Shown here one piece after another: positions 9,940-21,820 of a stretch of 64,000 nt of DNA. The position numbers and the translations under genes are program-made. The stretch comes from Batkoa obscura (Eukaryota > Entomophthoromycota > Entomophthoromycetes > Entomophthorales > Batkoaceae). The notes under the pieces are model-generated. The model had not been told where the DNA came from and did not search any database. It saw only the letters and a list, made by a program, of their open reading frames with translations. Position 1 is the first letter of the stretch. Every line of letters begins with the position of its first letter. The stretch lies in assembly GCA_030770535.1 (NCBI GenBank), contig JASVEC010000005.1, positions 558,001-622,000 of the forward strand, written 5' to 3'.

Positions 9940-10848
9940 TTAACTTTTATATTTCTCTATAATTTATTTAATTGTCTGATAACAAAGAATAAAAACAAAA
10001 GGCAAAGCCTTTGTTAAACTAAACTAAAAATAAAATAAAGATAGGATAAATTCTTTAGTACTATTTGATTTTTTTAATCCTTTATTTTCAAGTTATACTA
10101 TCAAAGGTTTCTTTTGAATCTTTACAAGGATAGTTTTGATTAAGTATTTAATGATAGTAGTAAAAGTATATATTATGAGAAGTTTTTCGACTATAAATTC
10201 ATGTCAACACCTCTAAATCAAATGAGTCATACTTTCTCCTACTCTCAAGCCTTTACTAAGTTGTTCACTCATGCTACACGAACTATACACCGATAAAGTG
10301 TTCCCTCTCCTTGCTCCATACTTCATAGTACTATTTGTGGACAAACTCGTATAAAAAAGATCAAGCTGCCCATATGATTTTTTCGAGTCGAAAACAGGAG
10401 TCCTTGAGTTAAAATTTCTTCCCTTGTCTAAAAAGAATTATTCCCTTATCTCTTTATACTCCTTTTTTCTCTCAACTTGCTTTTCCCATTTCTCATTTTT
10501 CATTTATACAATATTTGGGAGCCTATGACTCTTTCAAGGTTTCAAAAAGGCTTAACATAGATTTAATAGAAGGCAATGTAATGAATTAAAGTCCCTTAGA
10601 TACAAATTACTTTTTATTTTTAAAGCATAAGCTTTCCTCTTTTCTGCATTAACACCTTTAATTCGACTTTTATTCTCAAACAACAGCTTTGATGCTTTTA
10701 ATAAGAACCTGAGAGTAACAATTTAAGAAAAAAGTGAGATGGATTATAGCTAAGCGAAATTAAGGATGTTCAAGTTTGCTATAGGTGGTGAATTCTATTA
10801 TTTTATTTTTTAATGGCCATTAAGCTGGAGTTGAGCATGGCGAATATT
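9940..10848. other. Intergenic with a pyrimidine-rich patch
   Basis: About 900 bp. A near-palindrome (AACAAAAGGC, then GCCTTTGTT) lies at about 9994-10015, after the WOPR stop. The segment at about 10200-10540 is pyrimidine-rich and less AT-rich than its surroundings, and opens with a 31-codon frame starting MSTPLNQMSHTF. It may be a decayed gene, but I recognise nothing. Confidence 0.3.
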
Positions 10849-10947
10849 TAAGGATGTATCTTTATGTTTAAGAATTTTACTAATAATTTTTCCACTCAGA
10901 TAGCGTTTAAAAAATGGAAAAAGTGATGAAGCCGAAAAAACATCCCC
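10849..10947 (+). mobile_element. MITE family A, diverged left end
   Basis: The right end ACATCCCCA is intact. The left end is altered to TTAAGGATG. The internal TTTAAGAATTTTACTAA and ATGGAAAAAGTGATGAA blocks identify the family. Confidence 0.75.
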
Positions 10948-11311
10948 ATTTAATTGTGGAAAGTATAATAAAAATAAACCAAGTATTAAATAGATTACAT
11001 AGAGTGATTAAAAAGCAGGTGGTGGGATTATAACCTTAAAATGAAAATACAGAACTATAGAAGATTGCAAATGATTTTATTGGTATAAAAAACAACTATA
11101 GAATAATAAGGTATATATTTAATAAAAGACAAAAAATAAAAAACAATTATACAATATATTTAGTTACTCGCATTTTTTATAATATAAATAAAAATTATGG
11201 AGTAGAATAAGTAATTAAATTATACTGAGGGTAGATTAGATATGCACCATTCAAATTATAATTTATTTCCAGTATTCTTATACCTTAATTATAAATTTCG
11301 TTCTTTAAAAC

Positions 11312-11482
11312 GTATAGCTGTTGCACCTCCTTTTCAAAATAATTAGTAGTGATTTTTATAGTTAAATTATTTATTTAATAAATTTATTACAGCCTAATCC
11401 TTATAGACAGTTTTATTTTAGCAGAAACTTTATTTTTAAATAGATGCTTTTAAAATTCGCAAAAGAGCTGTAATAGCCGTAC
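11312..11482. repeat. Family B inverted-repeat element (MITE)
   Basis: Left end GTATAGCTGTTGCACCTCC; right end reads inward as GTACGGCTATTACAGCTC, followed by TTTTGCGAA. About 170 bp, AT-rich middle, no coding capacity. Confidence 0.5.
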
Positions 11483-12115
11483 TAATTTTAGAAACATGCG
11501 CGATAAGAGCTAAATTAGGTTGATGTTTTTAAGTTGAATAAGTATAATATAACCTCAATAACATATTTCTATTTCAATATCTTGATTTTGATTTTTTAAG
11601 TTGTATTTATTATAAGTAACCTTCGAGATAGTTTAAATTCAATGTTTATATTATCATCTAGTTTTTATAGCTATTTAAAATTGCATTGATTAAAATCAGT
11701 CACTTTTACTCACTCCTAATTTGGTCTATTATTTTAGAGTAAGCAACTACTTTTAATTGAATAACATCTTTAATAATATTCTTAAACCATAATAGTTATA
11801 GTTGTGATTTTAGCTGTATTCCTTTAAGGGTGGTTTTACATCAATTGAATAAGCGGAGTTAAATCAATAAAATTGATTAAATTGTAGATAGTGAAAATAC
11901 ACTCAAGATAATTCCATTAATATAGATATTTCAATTAATGAGATTTTATATATGTTTTAAAGACATTAAAAAATATATTGGTAAAGTTTTATAATCTAGA
12001 GATATTGAGATTTATAGACCAGCTTGGCTTTCTAAATATAAGAATTGAATCCATATATTTTAAGTATATTAAGCTTTTTGCATTTTAATAAAATGCTATA
12101 AATAACTCTTTTATA
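11483..12115. other. Intergenic
   Basis: AT-rich, nothing recognised. The sequence from 10948 to 11311 is likewise featureless. Confidence 0.4.
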
Positions 12116-12218
12116 TGGGGATATATTTTTATGTTTAAGAATTTTACTACTAATTTTTCCACTCAAATAACGCTTAAAAAATGGAAAAAGTGACGAAATC
12201 AAAAAAAAACATCCCCCA
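12116..12218 (+). mobile_element. MITE family A, full-length copy
   Basis: TGGGGATATATTTTTATG at the left and CATCCCCCA at the right, with TA on both sides. Confidence 0.85.
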
Positions 12219-13377
12219 TATCATCTTTAAAATTTTAGCTATATTTCAAAAATGTCCATCTTAATTAATATTAATTTTCGTATATATTTATTGATAATCA
12301 ATATAATAAACTTTTATAAAAAATTATTATACACTTTACTTAAAATTATTTTATCTTACAAACTTTTTATAATAATTTTTATAGTGCATAGATTAATATT
12401 TTTAATTAGAGACCACAACAATAATATATTTTATATTGTTATTATGAAGTCTTGGAATATGTCAGTATATTTAAGCAGGAGAAATAATTATTCATATTTA
12501 GTTGTAATCAAAATGATAATTTTTTATTTTAATTTGACTTTTACTTCAAAAATAGATTTTTTTGCACATTTATCACCTAACTTTCATACATACTGCTTAT
12601 GACGCCTATACGTGTTCTACAAAAAAGTTTAAGTTAGAAACTTTAGAACTTTTTGATATTAAAAAAACAGTTTAATGGGTTAATAACCCATTTGCCCTTC
12701 TTGAGTTTAATATTTTTTTTTTAAAACTAAAGTTTATAAAAACCACTTTGTAAGTAGAGGTGTAGTTACAATAGCCTCAATTATTTTAGCCGCTTGAATA
12801 GAATATTCTTATTTAACAAGCTGTATATCATAAGTATATTCGTCAAACAGTCTTGGTAAAAAAATTAATGATAAATATGCTTATTGAATTGTCCAAGTGG
12901 TTAAAATGTAATTCAAATGTAATAGTTTGGAAAAAGACCAAGTGATTTTATTAAAACAGTGCGTTTGACTAATTATACTATTTCCAACCTATCACGACTA
13001 TCTGAAGAGTAAACTTTAAACAAACCGAAGTAAAAAAAAATGATACTAATTTTTCACAAAAGTGAACAAAATTTTTAATATCATATAGTAAATCCTTAAT
13101 TTTGCTCGTTTTTACTGAAAATCATTATCAATTTATCCTTCCTCTTTGTCTAAAAATTTTCCTTCAAATAATCATAGTAAGTTGAAATATTGTACTTGAT
13201 TTGTAAATAGCTATTTTTCTATAGAAAAGGGGTTGTTGATTGTAGTGATGAATTAGATTTTTAATCAAAATTAGAACTTTTTTTCAGCAATATTTATTGC
13301 ACTTGTTATTTCATACCTTTACCAGTTTGAATCATCTCAAAAAAGGAATATGAAATTAGCTAACAAAAAAATCAATA
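12219..13377. other. Intergenic
   Basis: About 1.15 kb. A 116-codon frame at 12252-12602 is almost entirely Ile/Leu/Phe/Asn/Tyr and looks like open AT-rich sequence rather than a gene. Nothing else seen. Confidence 0.4.
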
Positions 13378-13475
13378 TGGGGATGTATTTTTTTGTTTAA
13401 GAATTTTATTAACAATCTTTCAGCTCAAATAGTGCTTAAAAAATGGAGAAAGTGATGAAATCAAAAACACCTTCA
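13378..13475 (+). mobile_element. MITE family A, full-length copy
   Basis: TGGGGATGTATTTTTTTG at the left and a diverged right end CACCTTCA; TA on both sides. It lies about 470 bp beyond the 3' end of the calcium-sensor gene. Confidence 0.82.
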
Positions 13476-13949
13476 TATTTTATAGAAATTTTAATGAATA
13501 AAAATCTATGGAAGTAAAGTAGAAAATGGATATTAAGCGTATAACGATAAAAAAGAAAGCAGTAGAAAGGGAACAAATATCTAACTAAAGGACCTAGGAT
13601 AATATACAAGCTCCTACTTTAGAATTGGAAGTATTAAAATAATTTTTAAATCCCCCTTATATAATTTTATTTAGAGATAAAACAAGGAAAATGAATCATA
13701 AAAGAGTCTGAATAATATTTTTGCTTTTAAATTCTTAGGTCATAAACTAATGATATCATCAATGTAGAAATTTTATTAACAGTAGTTTAGTTAACATCAC
13801 AAATAGTTAGGTCAAAAGAGTTGTGAATTCAATAAAAATTACTTGAACTTTCACACAAAAATATTCAAAGTAATTAAGTTAAAAATGTGAATTATAAAAT
13901 AATGATATATAATTTATTAAAAGTTAAATGAGAAGAAAAATATATAAAT

Positions 13950-14522
13950 TTAAACAAGTCCATCGTAAATAGTTAAAGCTTTGAAAATATCAGGTATTTT
14001 TTGAGAAGCCATACAAAATTCTTCAAAGGAAAGTTGATCATCTTGATTACTATCTAAAGCATCAAATAATTTATCTACTCTTTGTTCAGGAGTAAGTTCA
14101 TCAGTTGGAAGATTAGATGTATTAGCAATTAAGAGATAAATAGCACGAACAGTTGTAATCATTTCACTTCTTGTAATAAAGCCATCTCTATTTAAATCAT
14201 ATAATTGAAAAGCCCATTTTAATTTTTCATCTACTTCACCCCTTAAGGATATCGATATTACTCGTATAAATTCTTCAAAATCTATTAACCCATCTTGATT
14301 CATGTCATAAATATTAAATAAAAGTTCAGCAAAAGGCTTCACTTCACCAAATGGAAATAACTTTTGATATAAATTAATAAATTGCTCCATATCTACTTGT
14401 CCCGTTGGACATTCCATTATAAATTTTTTATACCATTGTTTTAATTCTTTTTTATCAAAATGAGTACATTGAATTAATTTTGTTAATTGATTATTAGTTA
14501 TTTTGCTGTTTTGTTTTCCCAT
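13950..14522 (-). CDS. Neuronal calcium sensor 1 / frequenin homolog
   Basis: A 190-aa EF-hand protein of the usual family length. MGKQNSK is a typical N-myristoylation signal, so a calcium-dependent membrane association is expected. The first EF hand is the disabled type that defines this family (ECPTGQVD, residues 37-44). Three canonical loops follow: DMNQDGLIDFEE (73-84), DLNRDGFITRSE (109-120) and DSNQDDQLSFEE (157-168). In yeasts the ortholog (Frq1/Ncs1) binds and activates phosphatidylinositol 4-kinase Pik1 and affects calcium tolerance; the same role is likely here but inferred. The Cys-Pro-x-Gly in EF1 and the overall length argue against calcineurin B and calmodulin. A TATATAAAG-like element (14556-14564, minus sense) lies about 35 bp upstream. 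It is the only clearly conserved single-copy-type gene in the window. Confidence 0.95.
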   Translation of the reverse strand: MGKQNSKITNNQLTKLIQCTHFDKKELKQWYKKFIMECPTGQVDMEQFINLYQKLFPFGEVKPFAELLFNIYDMNQDGLIDFEEFIRVISISLRGEVDEKLKWAFQLYDLNRDGFITRSEMITTVRAIYLLIANTSNLPTDELTPEQRVDKLFDALDSNQDDQLSFEEFCMASQKIPDIFKALTIYDGLV

Positions 14523-16934
14523 TTTTTTATTAAACTTCTTGTTTCTTTCGTTTTCTTTATATAACTTTCTCAGAAGAATTCCCTATTAACGATTTTACTT
14601 AACTTGATTTGAGTTTTTCTTTATAGATGTTTCGATTTACACATTTTTAAAAGAAATAAGCCTAATTTAGGCCATCATTCATTTATTTGTTGCAATTAAT
14701 ATCAAAGTACAGAAACAATTAGTTGATAACCAATAAAGATGTTTAATAGTTCATATTTTATAAAATCATTTGATTGAAACCCATTGTTTTCTATTAATTG
14801 TTCACTTTAATCTTTAATTAACTTTCTTTTTAGAAATTAATATTTTAAGGATTTTTACAAAATGAGTAATTAGTTTATTTTTGTCATAAATTAAAATAAA
14901 CTATATCAAAAAGTCACTTTAATTTTGACAAATCAAAAGTTTTATCTTTACTTAATGATAAGTAAATACCGAATTTAACTTCTGATATAATCAATTTTAT
15001 TTTCTAACAAAGTCAACTCAACTACTCATTTTGTCATAAAATATAAAACCAATAACCAGCTTCATTAATACCAATTGAATGAACTATAATTGGTTTGACT
15101 TTTTTCATCAAACCACTAGAAATTTGAAACTTTAAGCACCCACCAAAATTAAAGTCATTTTTATTTATGAAATGAAACCAAAATTCAATAGCAAATGACC
15201 TTTTGTTAGTTTAGCTTACTGCTGTTTAAATTCAAATAATGCTAGTTGACTGTTCATTCTAAAATTCAAATTGAAGTACTAAGTTGTAAATTAGAACGAT
15301 AATATATCTAATTGATTATAAAACTGTTAATAACTAGTACATATTTGAACTTAAATAGTCGGGCCTCAGGAAGCCAAATAGTATAGAAAGGTTTGTTAAA
15401 TCTATAAAGAAAATAGAATATAGAAAGGTTTGTTAAATCTATAGAAAACAAAACATTACACTAAAAAGCTTGGATTCAATCATTTATATTAATAATTGAC
15501 TAGAAATGCTACTATTGAAAGTAGAGTTTTATTTTTACTAGAAGGATATTAGAAAAATGTGTATTAACTTAAAAACAAAATGGTTTCAAAAGTAGTTAGT
15601 TCTTTGAGGAAATTCAAAGTAGTAAATGGAAAAAATTGTAATATCAGAGTTATTTTTTTTATGAATTATTTTTTCTTTTTGGATATTGAAAATAGTCTCT
15701 ATTGCAACTGATGATAGCTTACTTATTTATTATCAAAAACTAGGATTATTTTAGAAATCTTTTATATTAGCTCATTCTATGGGTTTCTTTTTTGAGTAAA
15801 TAAAAAGCCGCAAGGATATAGAATAACAACAGTAAGCTTTTTTAGTACAGTAAAAAGTATAGTTTTAAGTATGAAAGGAGTTCACCACTGCAACCAATAA
15901 TAACTTGATATTTTTTCACATAATAGCGCTTAAAATTTATATAAAATAAGGGTATTAAAAAAGATAGTTGTGTATATAATGACTTTAAATGTAGCTTTTA
16001 AAGACAATAAACTGTTAATATAACAAAACTTAGGTTAAATTTTAAAAAAATAAATAAAGATTTATTGTTTAAAATATTATTCTTTGCTGCTTTTTATTAA
16101 TGAAAAGTATTGAAATAATCTTTTTTGTTTAAAACGATCTATTTTATTCAAATGTAATTTACTTTTTATTGGGATATAGTGCAAAAAAGTGCCCCTTTTT
16201 GAGCATATGATAGTTTACATTTTTATACTTCTTTCCAGCATATTTCAACATAAATAAATTAAGTAATTAAAATTGATCAATATTTATGGACTTTGATCAA
16301 AATTTGAAGATTTGGCTAAAATATAAAGTAAATTTTCAACAAAAATCAAGAGCAAATGAAAATAAAAATGAAAATGAAAATTCTACTATTAATTACATTT
16401 CAACCTTTTCAAGTAAATTTTTTGAATTTTGTTACTATTTTTATAATTATTTTATAGTTTAGTATAACATCTGTATCTTTAATTAAACATTTGATCTATT
16501 TTTAAAAAAAAGGACATGTTATTTTACTACTGTATAATAGGTTAATTTTAATACCGAGTGGGATAACAAAAAACATACCAAATGTTTGATAAAAGATAGA
16601 AGGAAATAATCAAGTAATTATAGTAATTCACGATATTATTTCAAAAATAAACACGATATTTCATATGATTTAAAAAATTATTACAAATCAATAGAAAATG
16701 ATTGGATTAAACATGAGCCTTAATTAAATTTTAAGGATTGGTTTATAATTTATATTTGTTCTCTTTTTAAACAGTAAAAGAACATTTAAGAACAGTTATC
16801 AAATTCCCATAGATAATATGTTATAAATAATTAAAAGATACATTAAATTTATAAAATAGAAATATATAGATAAAAATAGATTTTATTTTTAATAATAAAG
16901 AATAAATAGAAAATTGCCAAGCTTTCATGGATAA
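14523..16934. other. Long intergenic region
   Basis: About 2.4 kb of AT-rich DNA between two minus-strand genes. It holds the calcium-sensor TATA-like element near 14560 and a short tandem duplication at 15382-15443. I see no gene. Confidence 0.4.
15382..15443. repeat. Short direct repeat, period 37
   Basis: The 25-bp sequence TATAGAAAGG, TTTGTTAAATCTATA occurs at 15382-15406 and again at 15419-15443, apparently without mismatch. Confidence 0.7.
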
Positions 16935-17729
16935 TTAAAAACTTGGATAAAATTTTTCAATCTGTTGTATATCGAATGGGGACCTTGTATCTAATTTTGA
17001 ATTAGTGATATCCCCTTCAATATTTAACAGAAAAGAAATAGAAGGTAATCGAACGGGGGAGATAGATGAATGATTCAATGATCTAACTTCACTTGAACTA
17101 CTACTTTTATCAGATAAACTCTCCATATTATTATTTACATTGAATCGATTAATACTGTTATTAAAAAATTTAGGTTTAAATATTTTAATCTCCTTATTTG
17201 TGCCCATCGCTATACTTCTTTCTACTTCTGGAGCATAATACAATTTTTTCCATGAATTCGATTTCGAACGAAAACATTTAAAATATCGATATTTTTTAGC
17301 ATTTGTTATAATACTGGGCATATTTTTTAATGAATAATCCATGGGTCGTTTTAACTCACTAACATTATCATCCCTTGCTGTATCATTATAAAAATAATTA
17401 ATAATATGAATATGTTGATTGGTAGGAGATACCATCGTTAATACTTTTTTAAATAATTTTAATTCATTATTATTCATATTGTTCGTCAACGATTTATCTT
17501 CATATACAAAAAAACCGTTATAAAATTTACTAGTGGACCATACTTTACCATCTGTCCATCTCTTAATTCCAGTGACTGTTTCATTGTATACTATCGTCAT
17601 ACCATGATATATTTTACTTCTTTTACTTATATCGGGACGTACAACTACTCCCTTGAATTCGCATTGATTCACAGCTTCTCTTAATACAAACGCATCAAAA
17701 ATTGTTTTTACATGTCCTTTAAATTCCAT
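16935..17729 (-). CDS. WOPR (Gti1/Pac2) family regulator, 264 aa
   Basis: WOPR first half at residues 1-77 (FKGHVKTIFDAFVLREAV, YHGMTIVYNE, RWTDG at 57-61, GFFVYE) and second half at about 92-150 (KKVLTMVSPTNQHIHIINYFY). The post-domain segment YFKCFRSKSNSWKKLYY (149-165) matches the genes at 9250 and 22654. The tail is Asn/Ser-rich with a run of serines (209-213) and RLPSISFLLN at 227-236, the clearest copy of the LPSI motif shared by several paralogs. A TATAAAAAG element (about 17791-17799, minus sense) lies about 65 bp upstream of the ATG at 17729. Confidence 0.9.
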   Translation of the reverse strand: MEFKGHVKTIFDAFVLREAVNQCEFKGVVVRPDISKRSKIYHGMTIVYNETVTGIKRWTDGKVWSTSKFYNGFFVYEDKSLTNNMNNNELKLFKKVLTMVSPTNQHIHIINYFYNDTARDDNVSELKRPMDYSLKNMPSIITNAKKYRYFKCFRSKSNSWKKLYYAPEVERSIAMGTNKEIKIFKPKFFNNSINRFNVNNNMESLSDKSSSSSEVRSLNHSSISPVRLPSISFLLNIEGDITNSKLDTRSPFDIQQIEKFYPSF

Positions 17730-18263
17730 TTTTATTTATATTTATAATGCTTAATAAGTTAATTGAATCTTTTAAAAGTTAAAAAGGATCCTTTTTATAC
17801 TTTTTTCAATAAGCTCCTTATTCTATTATCCTTGGACTTTTCTTTGTAACTTTGTTCAAAAAGAATTTATTTTTATAATTCAACCGTATGAATTTAAATG
17901 ATCAAAATTAATAGATTAATTCTTTACTTAATATTTTAAACCTATCATTTAGTTTAAATACTTAAAATTACCAATGATAACCGGTTAGTACACTTGTTCA
18001 ATGTTCTTAATTGCTATTAATTTAATTTAAGTTGAAATAAAAGATTGGTCCAAATTTAATAAGTGAATTGTTTGTTAATAAGCATCATAAACTTTTAAAT
18101 CATTAATATTAAACCTTATCAAAGTAAATATAAATTTACCCAATATCCGAAAGTTTTAATACTTGAAAAAGTATAATGAGAACAATATTATCTAAGCGTT
18201 AGTATGGTACTTATAAATAAATTTAATTTATTTTCATCGTTTGAGATCATAATCCCATTCATA
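17730..18263. other. Intergenic, upstream of WOPR gene 17729
   Basis: AT-rich, with a TATA-like element near 17795 and nothing else recognised. Confidence 0.4.
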
Positions 18264-18900
18264 CATTGAATAAATACAATAATATCACCTAATTGTATCC
18301 CTTTTACTCAATAGCGTCGCCTTAATTTCCTATCTATTCTTCAAAGTCACTCAATCATTCTCATCAATCTAACAACTATAAAGTTCCAGTTTTAACTCTT
18401 AATTAGACATTTACATTTACAAATTGAATAAATGCAATAGTATCACTTAATTTTATCCCTTTTATCAAAAAATATCGCCTTAATTTTATCAATTATCCCT
18501 CAAAGTTGTCATATCGTCCATTTCCATTAAACAATTATAAAGTTCTAGTTTTAATAAAAGCGTTAGTATCACCAAATCTATCTTATCCATTCAGTTGCTA
18601 TCGCTTTTATTTTTTAATTCTTCTTGAAAGTTAAAAATGTAACTACCTGTGTCACAGTCAGGTATGGTCTTGTTTATTCATTTTTATGTTTGATCAATAA
18701 AATACTTGGGCTTCGGGTTTTCAAGAATTTTTAAAAAAAAATCATGACTGTATTATTCACTTACATTTAACAACTATAAAGTTCCAACTAAATAATAGCC
18801 AAGCACTTTATTTTCAACTTTATAAATCCCTTGTAGTCACTATTTTATCTCTTTTATCTAATGGTCCCGCAATTTTTTAAATCATTCCTTAAAGCTTATT
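18264..18900. repeat. Degenerate tandem array, unit about 158 bp
   Basis: Unit 1 (18264-18396) and unit 2 (18421-18554) align along their length: a TTGAATAAATNCAATA start, TATCACNTAATT, TATCCCTTTTA, TCGCCTTAATTT, TCAAAGT and AACNATTATAAAGTTC. A shortened unit follows at 18555-18633 and a worn one at about 18768-18900, which again has AACAACTATAAAGTTCCA. No frame is open through it. Possibly an old minisatellite. Confidence 0.55.
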
Positions 18901-19650
18901 AATAGAATTAAACTGTTAACTTTCATTATAAATATAATTTGTTTTATTTTGTTCTAGTTTAATGTGAATTTCTATATTTATTACTTGATTTGTTTTTAAA
19001 CATTTGGTGCAATTTATAGCTTTTTATTATTAATCTTTTATAAATCAATATTAAAAAGCTTGACATATTTTAATTAAAAAACTATAAATGGGAGTGGAAA
19101 GTAAGTTTGTTCCAATTACCACTTTTAAACAAATTAAAAAATAAGTTGGTTACTCAAACTATTGCTTTTAATTTGATTATTAAAATATTTAGAAAAAAAT
19201 ATTATTTGAAATATTATTTTTATTTAAAAAAAATACACATTTTCAATTATGACTAAATGTTAAATCTAAAGCTATTTTAAGCAAGAAGTTATTGCTTATT
19301 ATAAGCTATTTACTTATTTTATTACTTTATATTTTTTAAATTTAAAATCATTTTTATTATTATTATTATTATCTAAATTTTTTATAAAAATTTTTATTTT
19401 AATATTTTAATATCTATATTTAGTAGTTATAGTATGTGATTATATTTTTTATATACACCATTTTAATGTAAAATATTAAAAAAACCTTTTAACATAATAG
19501 CTTTTTTTTATTAAATTTTATTTTATTTTATTTTTTAATTATTTTTATTTTTATTAATTTTTATCTAATTTGTGAACTAATTAGAATAAATTTACTTTTT
19601 TTAATTAATTTAAATTTTATTTAATTTTATTTAATTATTTTTGTTCATGT
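18901..19650. other. Extremely AT-rich island
   Basis: Runs of A and T dominate from about 19200 to the LTR-like repeat at 19651, and resume after it to about 20600. No genes. The LTR-like repeats at 31095 and 44006 also sit in such islands. Confidence 0.5.
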
Positions 19651-20232
19651 TGTGAAAGTTGGTACTCAGTGGTAGGAGTTAAAAGCAGTTCTTGGTTGAT
19701 TAAGTTGCCTTGAGTCGAAAGGTCTTAAGTTTATATAACTAAGATAGACTTAAATGAGTAAGAATAATATGTAATAAGTTACGAACTATGTAAAACAAAT
19801 AGAATAGATAATACTATTATAAAATTTACGTAAGATGTTGTCAGAAAGACTTAGTGGCTTTATTAATGGTACGATATCAGGGAGTAATTTAATTAAAAAG
19901 CCTCGAGTTATCATGAAGAATCTCTTTTATACTTCAACTGGGTGGCTATATATGGGGATGTATTTTTTTGTTTAAGAATTTTAGCAACAATCTTTCTGCT
20001 GAAATAGCGCTTAAAAGATGGAAAAAATAATGAAACCAGAAAAAACACCCTCATATAAGGGACATTATAACAGTTATTTCTTATTATAGTTGCTAAGTAT
20101 GGACATTAAAACGTGGACAATAAGTTCTTCATGATCAGGTGGTAACAGTTCTCACAGCAAATCTATATAAGGAACTCTGAATTGATTATCATATTATAAT
20201 CAATCCTAGAGCTAATGAACCGATATTTCACA
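19651..20232 (+). mobile_element. Solo-LTR-like repeat, copy 2, with nested MITE
   Basis: 582 bp, TGTGAAAG to TTTCACA, of which 103 bp is a family A MITE insertion with its TA duplication. It belongs to the same subtype as the copy at 44006, which keeps the unoccupied insertion site. The flanks show no clear target duplication. It is a fossil with no internal element attached. Confidence 0.6.
19953..20053 (+). mobile_element. MITE family A inside LTR-like repeat
   Basis: TGGGGATG...CACCCTCA, 101 bp, between TA (19951-19952) and TA (20054-20055). Comparison with the sister repeat at 44298-44318 (GGCTATATATAAGGGAC) shows that exactly this segment plus one TA was added. This defines the ends of the family. 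Confidence 0.93.
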
Positions 20233-20437
20233 TACAATAAAAAATTAGTTTGATTATTTTTGTATTTTAAAAATCAGCTATTTAATTAATATAACACTTA
20301 TTATATATATTAAATAAAACTTATAAATTATATTTATATAAAATAATTATACATTAAATTTTTGCTTTCTACTTTTTAATTTTTTAATATATTTTTATAT
20401 AATAAATTGTTTTAAATAATATTAAATAAGTTAAATA

Positions 20438-20539
20438 TGAGGGTGTTTTTTTTGGTTTCATTATTTTTTCCATCTTTTAAGCGCTATTTGAGTGGAAAGG
20501 TTGTTAGTAAAATTCTTAAACAAAAAAATACATCCTCCT
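20438..20539 (-). mobile_element. MITE family A, full-length copy
   Basis: Left TGAGGGTG, right CATCCTCCT, with the AAGCGCTATTTGAG core present and TA before the left end. Confidence 0.82.
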
Positions 20540-21464
20540 ATTTTTTATAATTTTATTATTGACAAATAAATAAATATAAATATATTTAAATTTTTTAATA
20601 AACTATTTAAATAGTTTTGACTTTTTCATAGCAGTTGACTAACTTTAAATAGCATTGAATATACTTTGGATATATAAAAGGTAAAAGAAGTAACTCAATA
20701 GACTTTTGGGACCAAAAGATCGAAATATTGAATGTAATAAATCAAAACCCCTATATTCCATATGATTTGCCTAATGTAATTATGATAATAACATAGAGTT
20801 ACCAGCTATAAGTTATCCGTTATAAGTCATCATGCTATTGGGATTAACCGATAATATCATTGCTTATAATTAGCAAATATAAATTTGAAGGTTAATAAAA
20901 AAAGTATTATAAAAAGTAACTTATTAATTTATTATTAAAATATTGAATGAGTTTATATTGTCAACATAGTTTTTAAAAAGATCAATTGAGGTTGAATAAT
21001 GGAAATTAAAAGTAAAATTTATGCTAATATAAATTTAAAAGATTAATGCCTTATTCAAGACTATCTTTTTCATTGTTTAACTATGTAACCTTTAAAAATA
21101 TTCAAAATAATAACAATGGCAAATTTTCTATTTATCAAATTATTAATGTTGAATCAAAACGTATAAAAATCCTAATTTAATAAAAAGAAGTTACAATTAT
21201 TAATATTAAAATTCTAAATAATATAAAATCTAATTAAGCGTTAAAAATTTAATATATCATTTATCACACTTCATCATATTAAAAAAAGTAATTCAAACTG
21301 CAAGTTGATAAATATGTATTTTTATCACTTTATTGCATTTGGATCACTTTAATTCTAAAGTCAAGCTTCAGATTTAAAATAGGGTTGAAAACAATGTGAT
21401 TTAGAGAAGTTTATTTGTAAAAATTTATTTTTAAATCAAATCTTCAACGTTTTAATTTGATTTA
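20540..21464. other. Intergenic
   Basis: AT-rich DNA, no gene or repeat recognised. Confidence 0.4.
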
Positions 21465-21820
21465 TAAGGTAATTTCTAAAATAATTTAAGATTTTGGATA
21501 GGTTTTTGTGGTAAAGGTATAGATTTGCAACATTGAGTTACTTTTATGACAATAATTTGCTCTTATTACAGAACTCTCAGTTAGATTCAAGAGCGTTTTT
21601 TTTAAATGTGTAGCTTTTTCAAAAGCTGCTCCAATTTTTGATCAACTGTGTATTTAAAGCAAGTTGTTTTAAGCTAAGCAGCTTTTGAAAAAGTTACACA
21701 TTTAAAAAAACGCTCTTGAATCTAACTGAGTTCTGTAATAAGAGCAAAAGTTATTTTCTATTGTAACCAATAGCTAGTTTTTTTACTCAAAAATCTTTGA
21801 TTACTTTAGAAATTACTTTA
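21465..21820. repeat. Family C inverted-repeat element with inner palindrome
   Basis: Outer ends TAAGGTAATTTCTAAAATAA and (inward) TAAAGTAATTTCTAAAGTAA match the family C ends seen at 35985 and 49235. Inside lies a strong palindrome with arms of about 70 bp (21557-21629 and 21677-21747), of which TTTGCTCTTATTACAGAACT is one end. Either one foldback element of about 355 bp or one element nested in another. Confidence 0.7.

Noticed and set aside
12252-12602. 116-codon ORF
   Set aside because: Composition is almost only Ile, Leu, Asn, Phe, Tyr and Lys, as expected from random AT-rich DNA. No domain, no paralog.
13950-14522. Calcineurin B or calmodulin identity for the EF-hand gene
   Set aside because: The disabled first EF hand with Cys-Pro-x-Gly, the MGKxxSK start and the length fit the NCS-1/frequenin family better.
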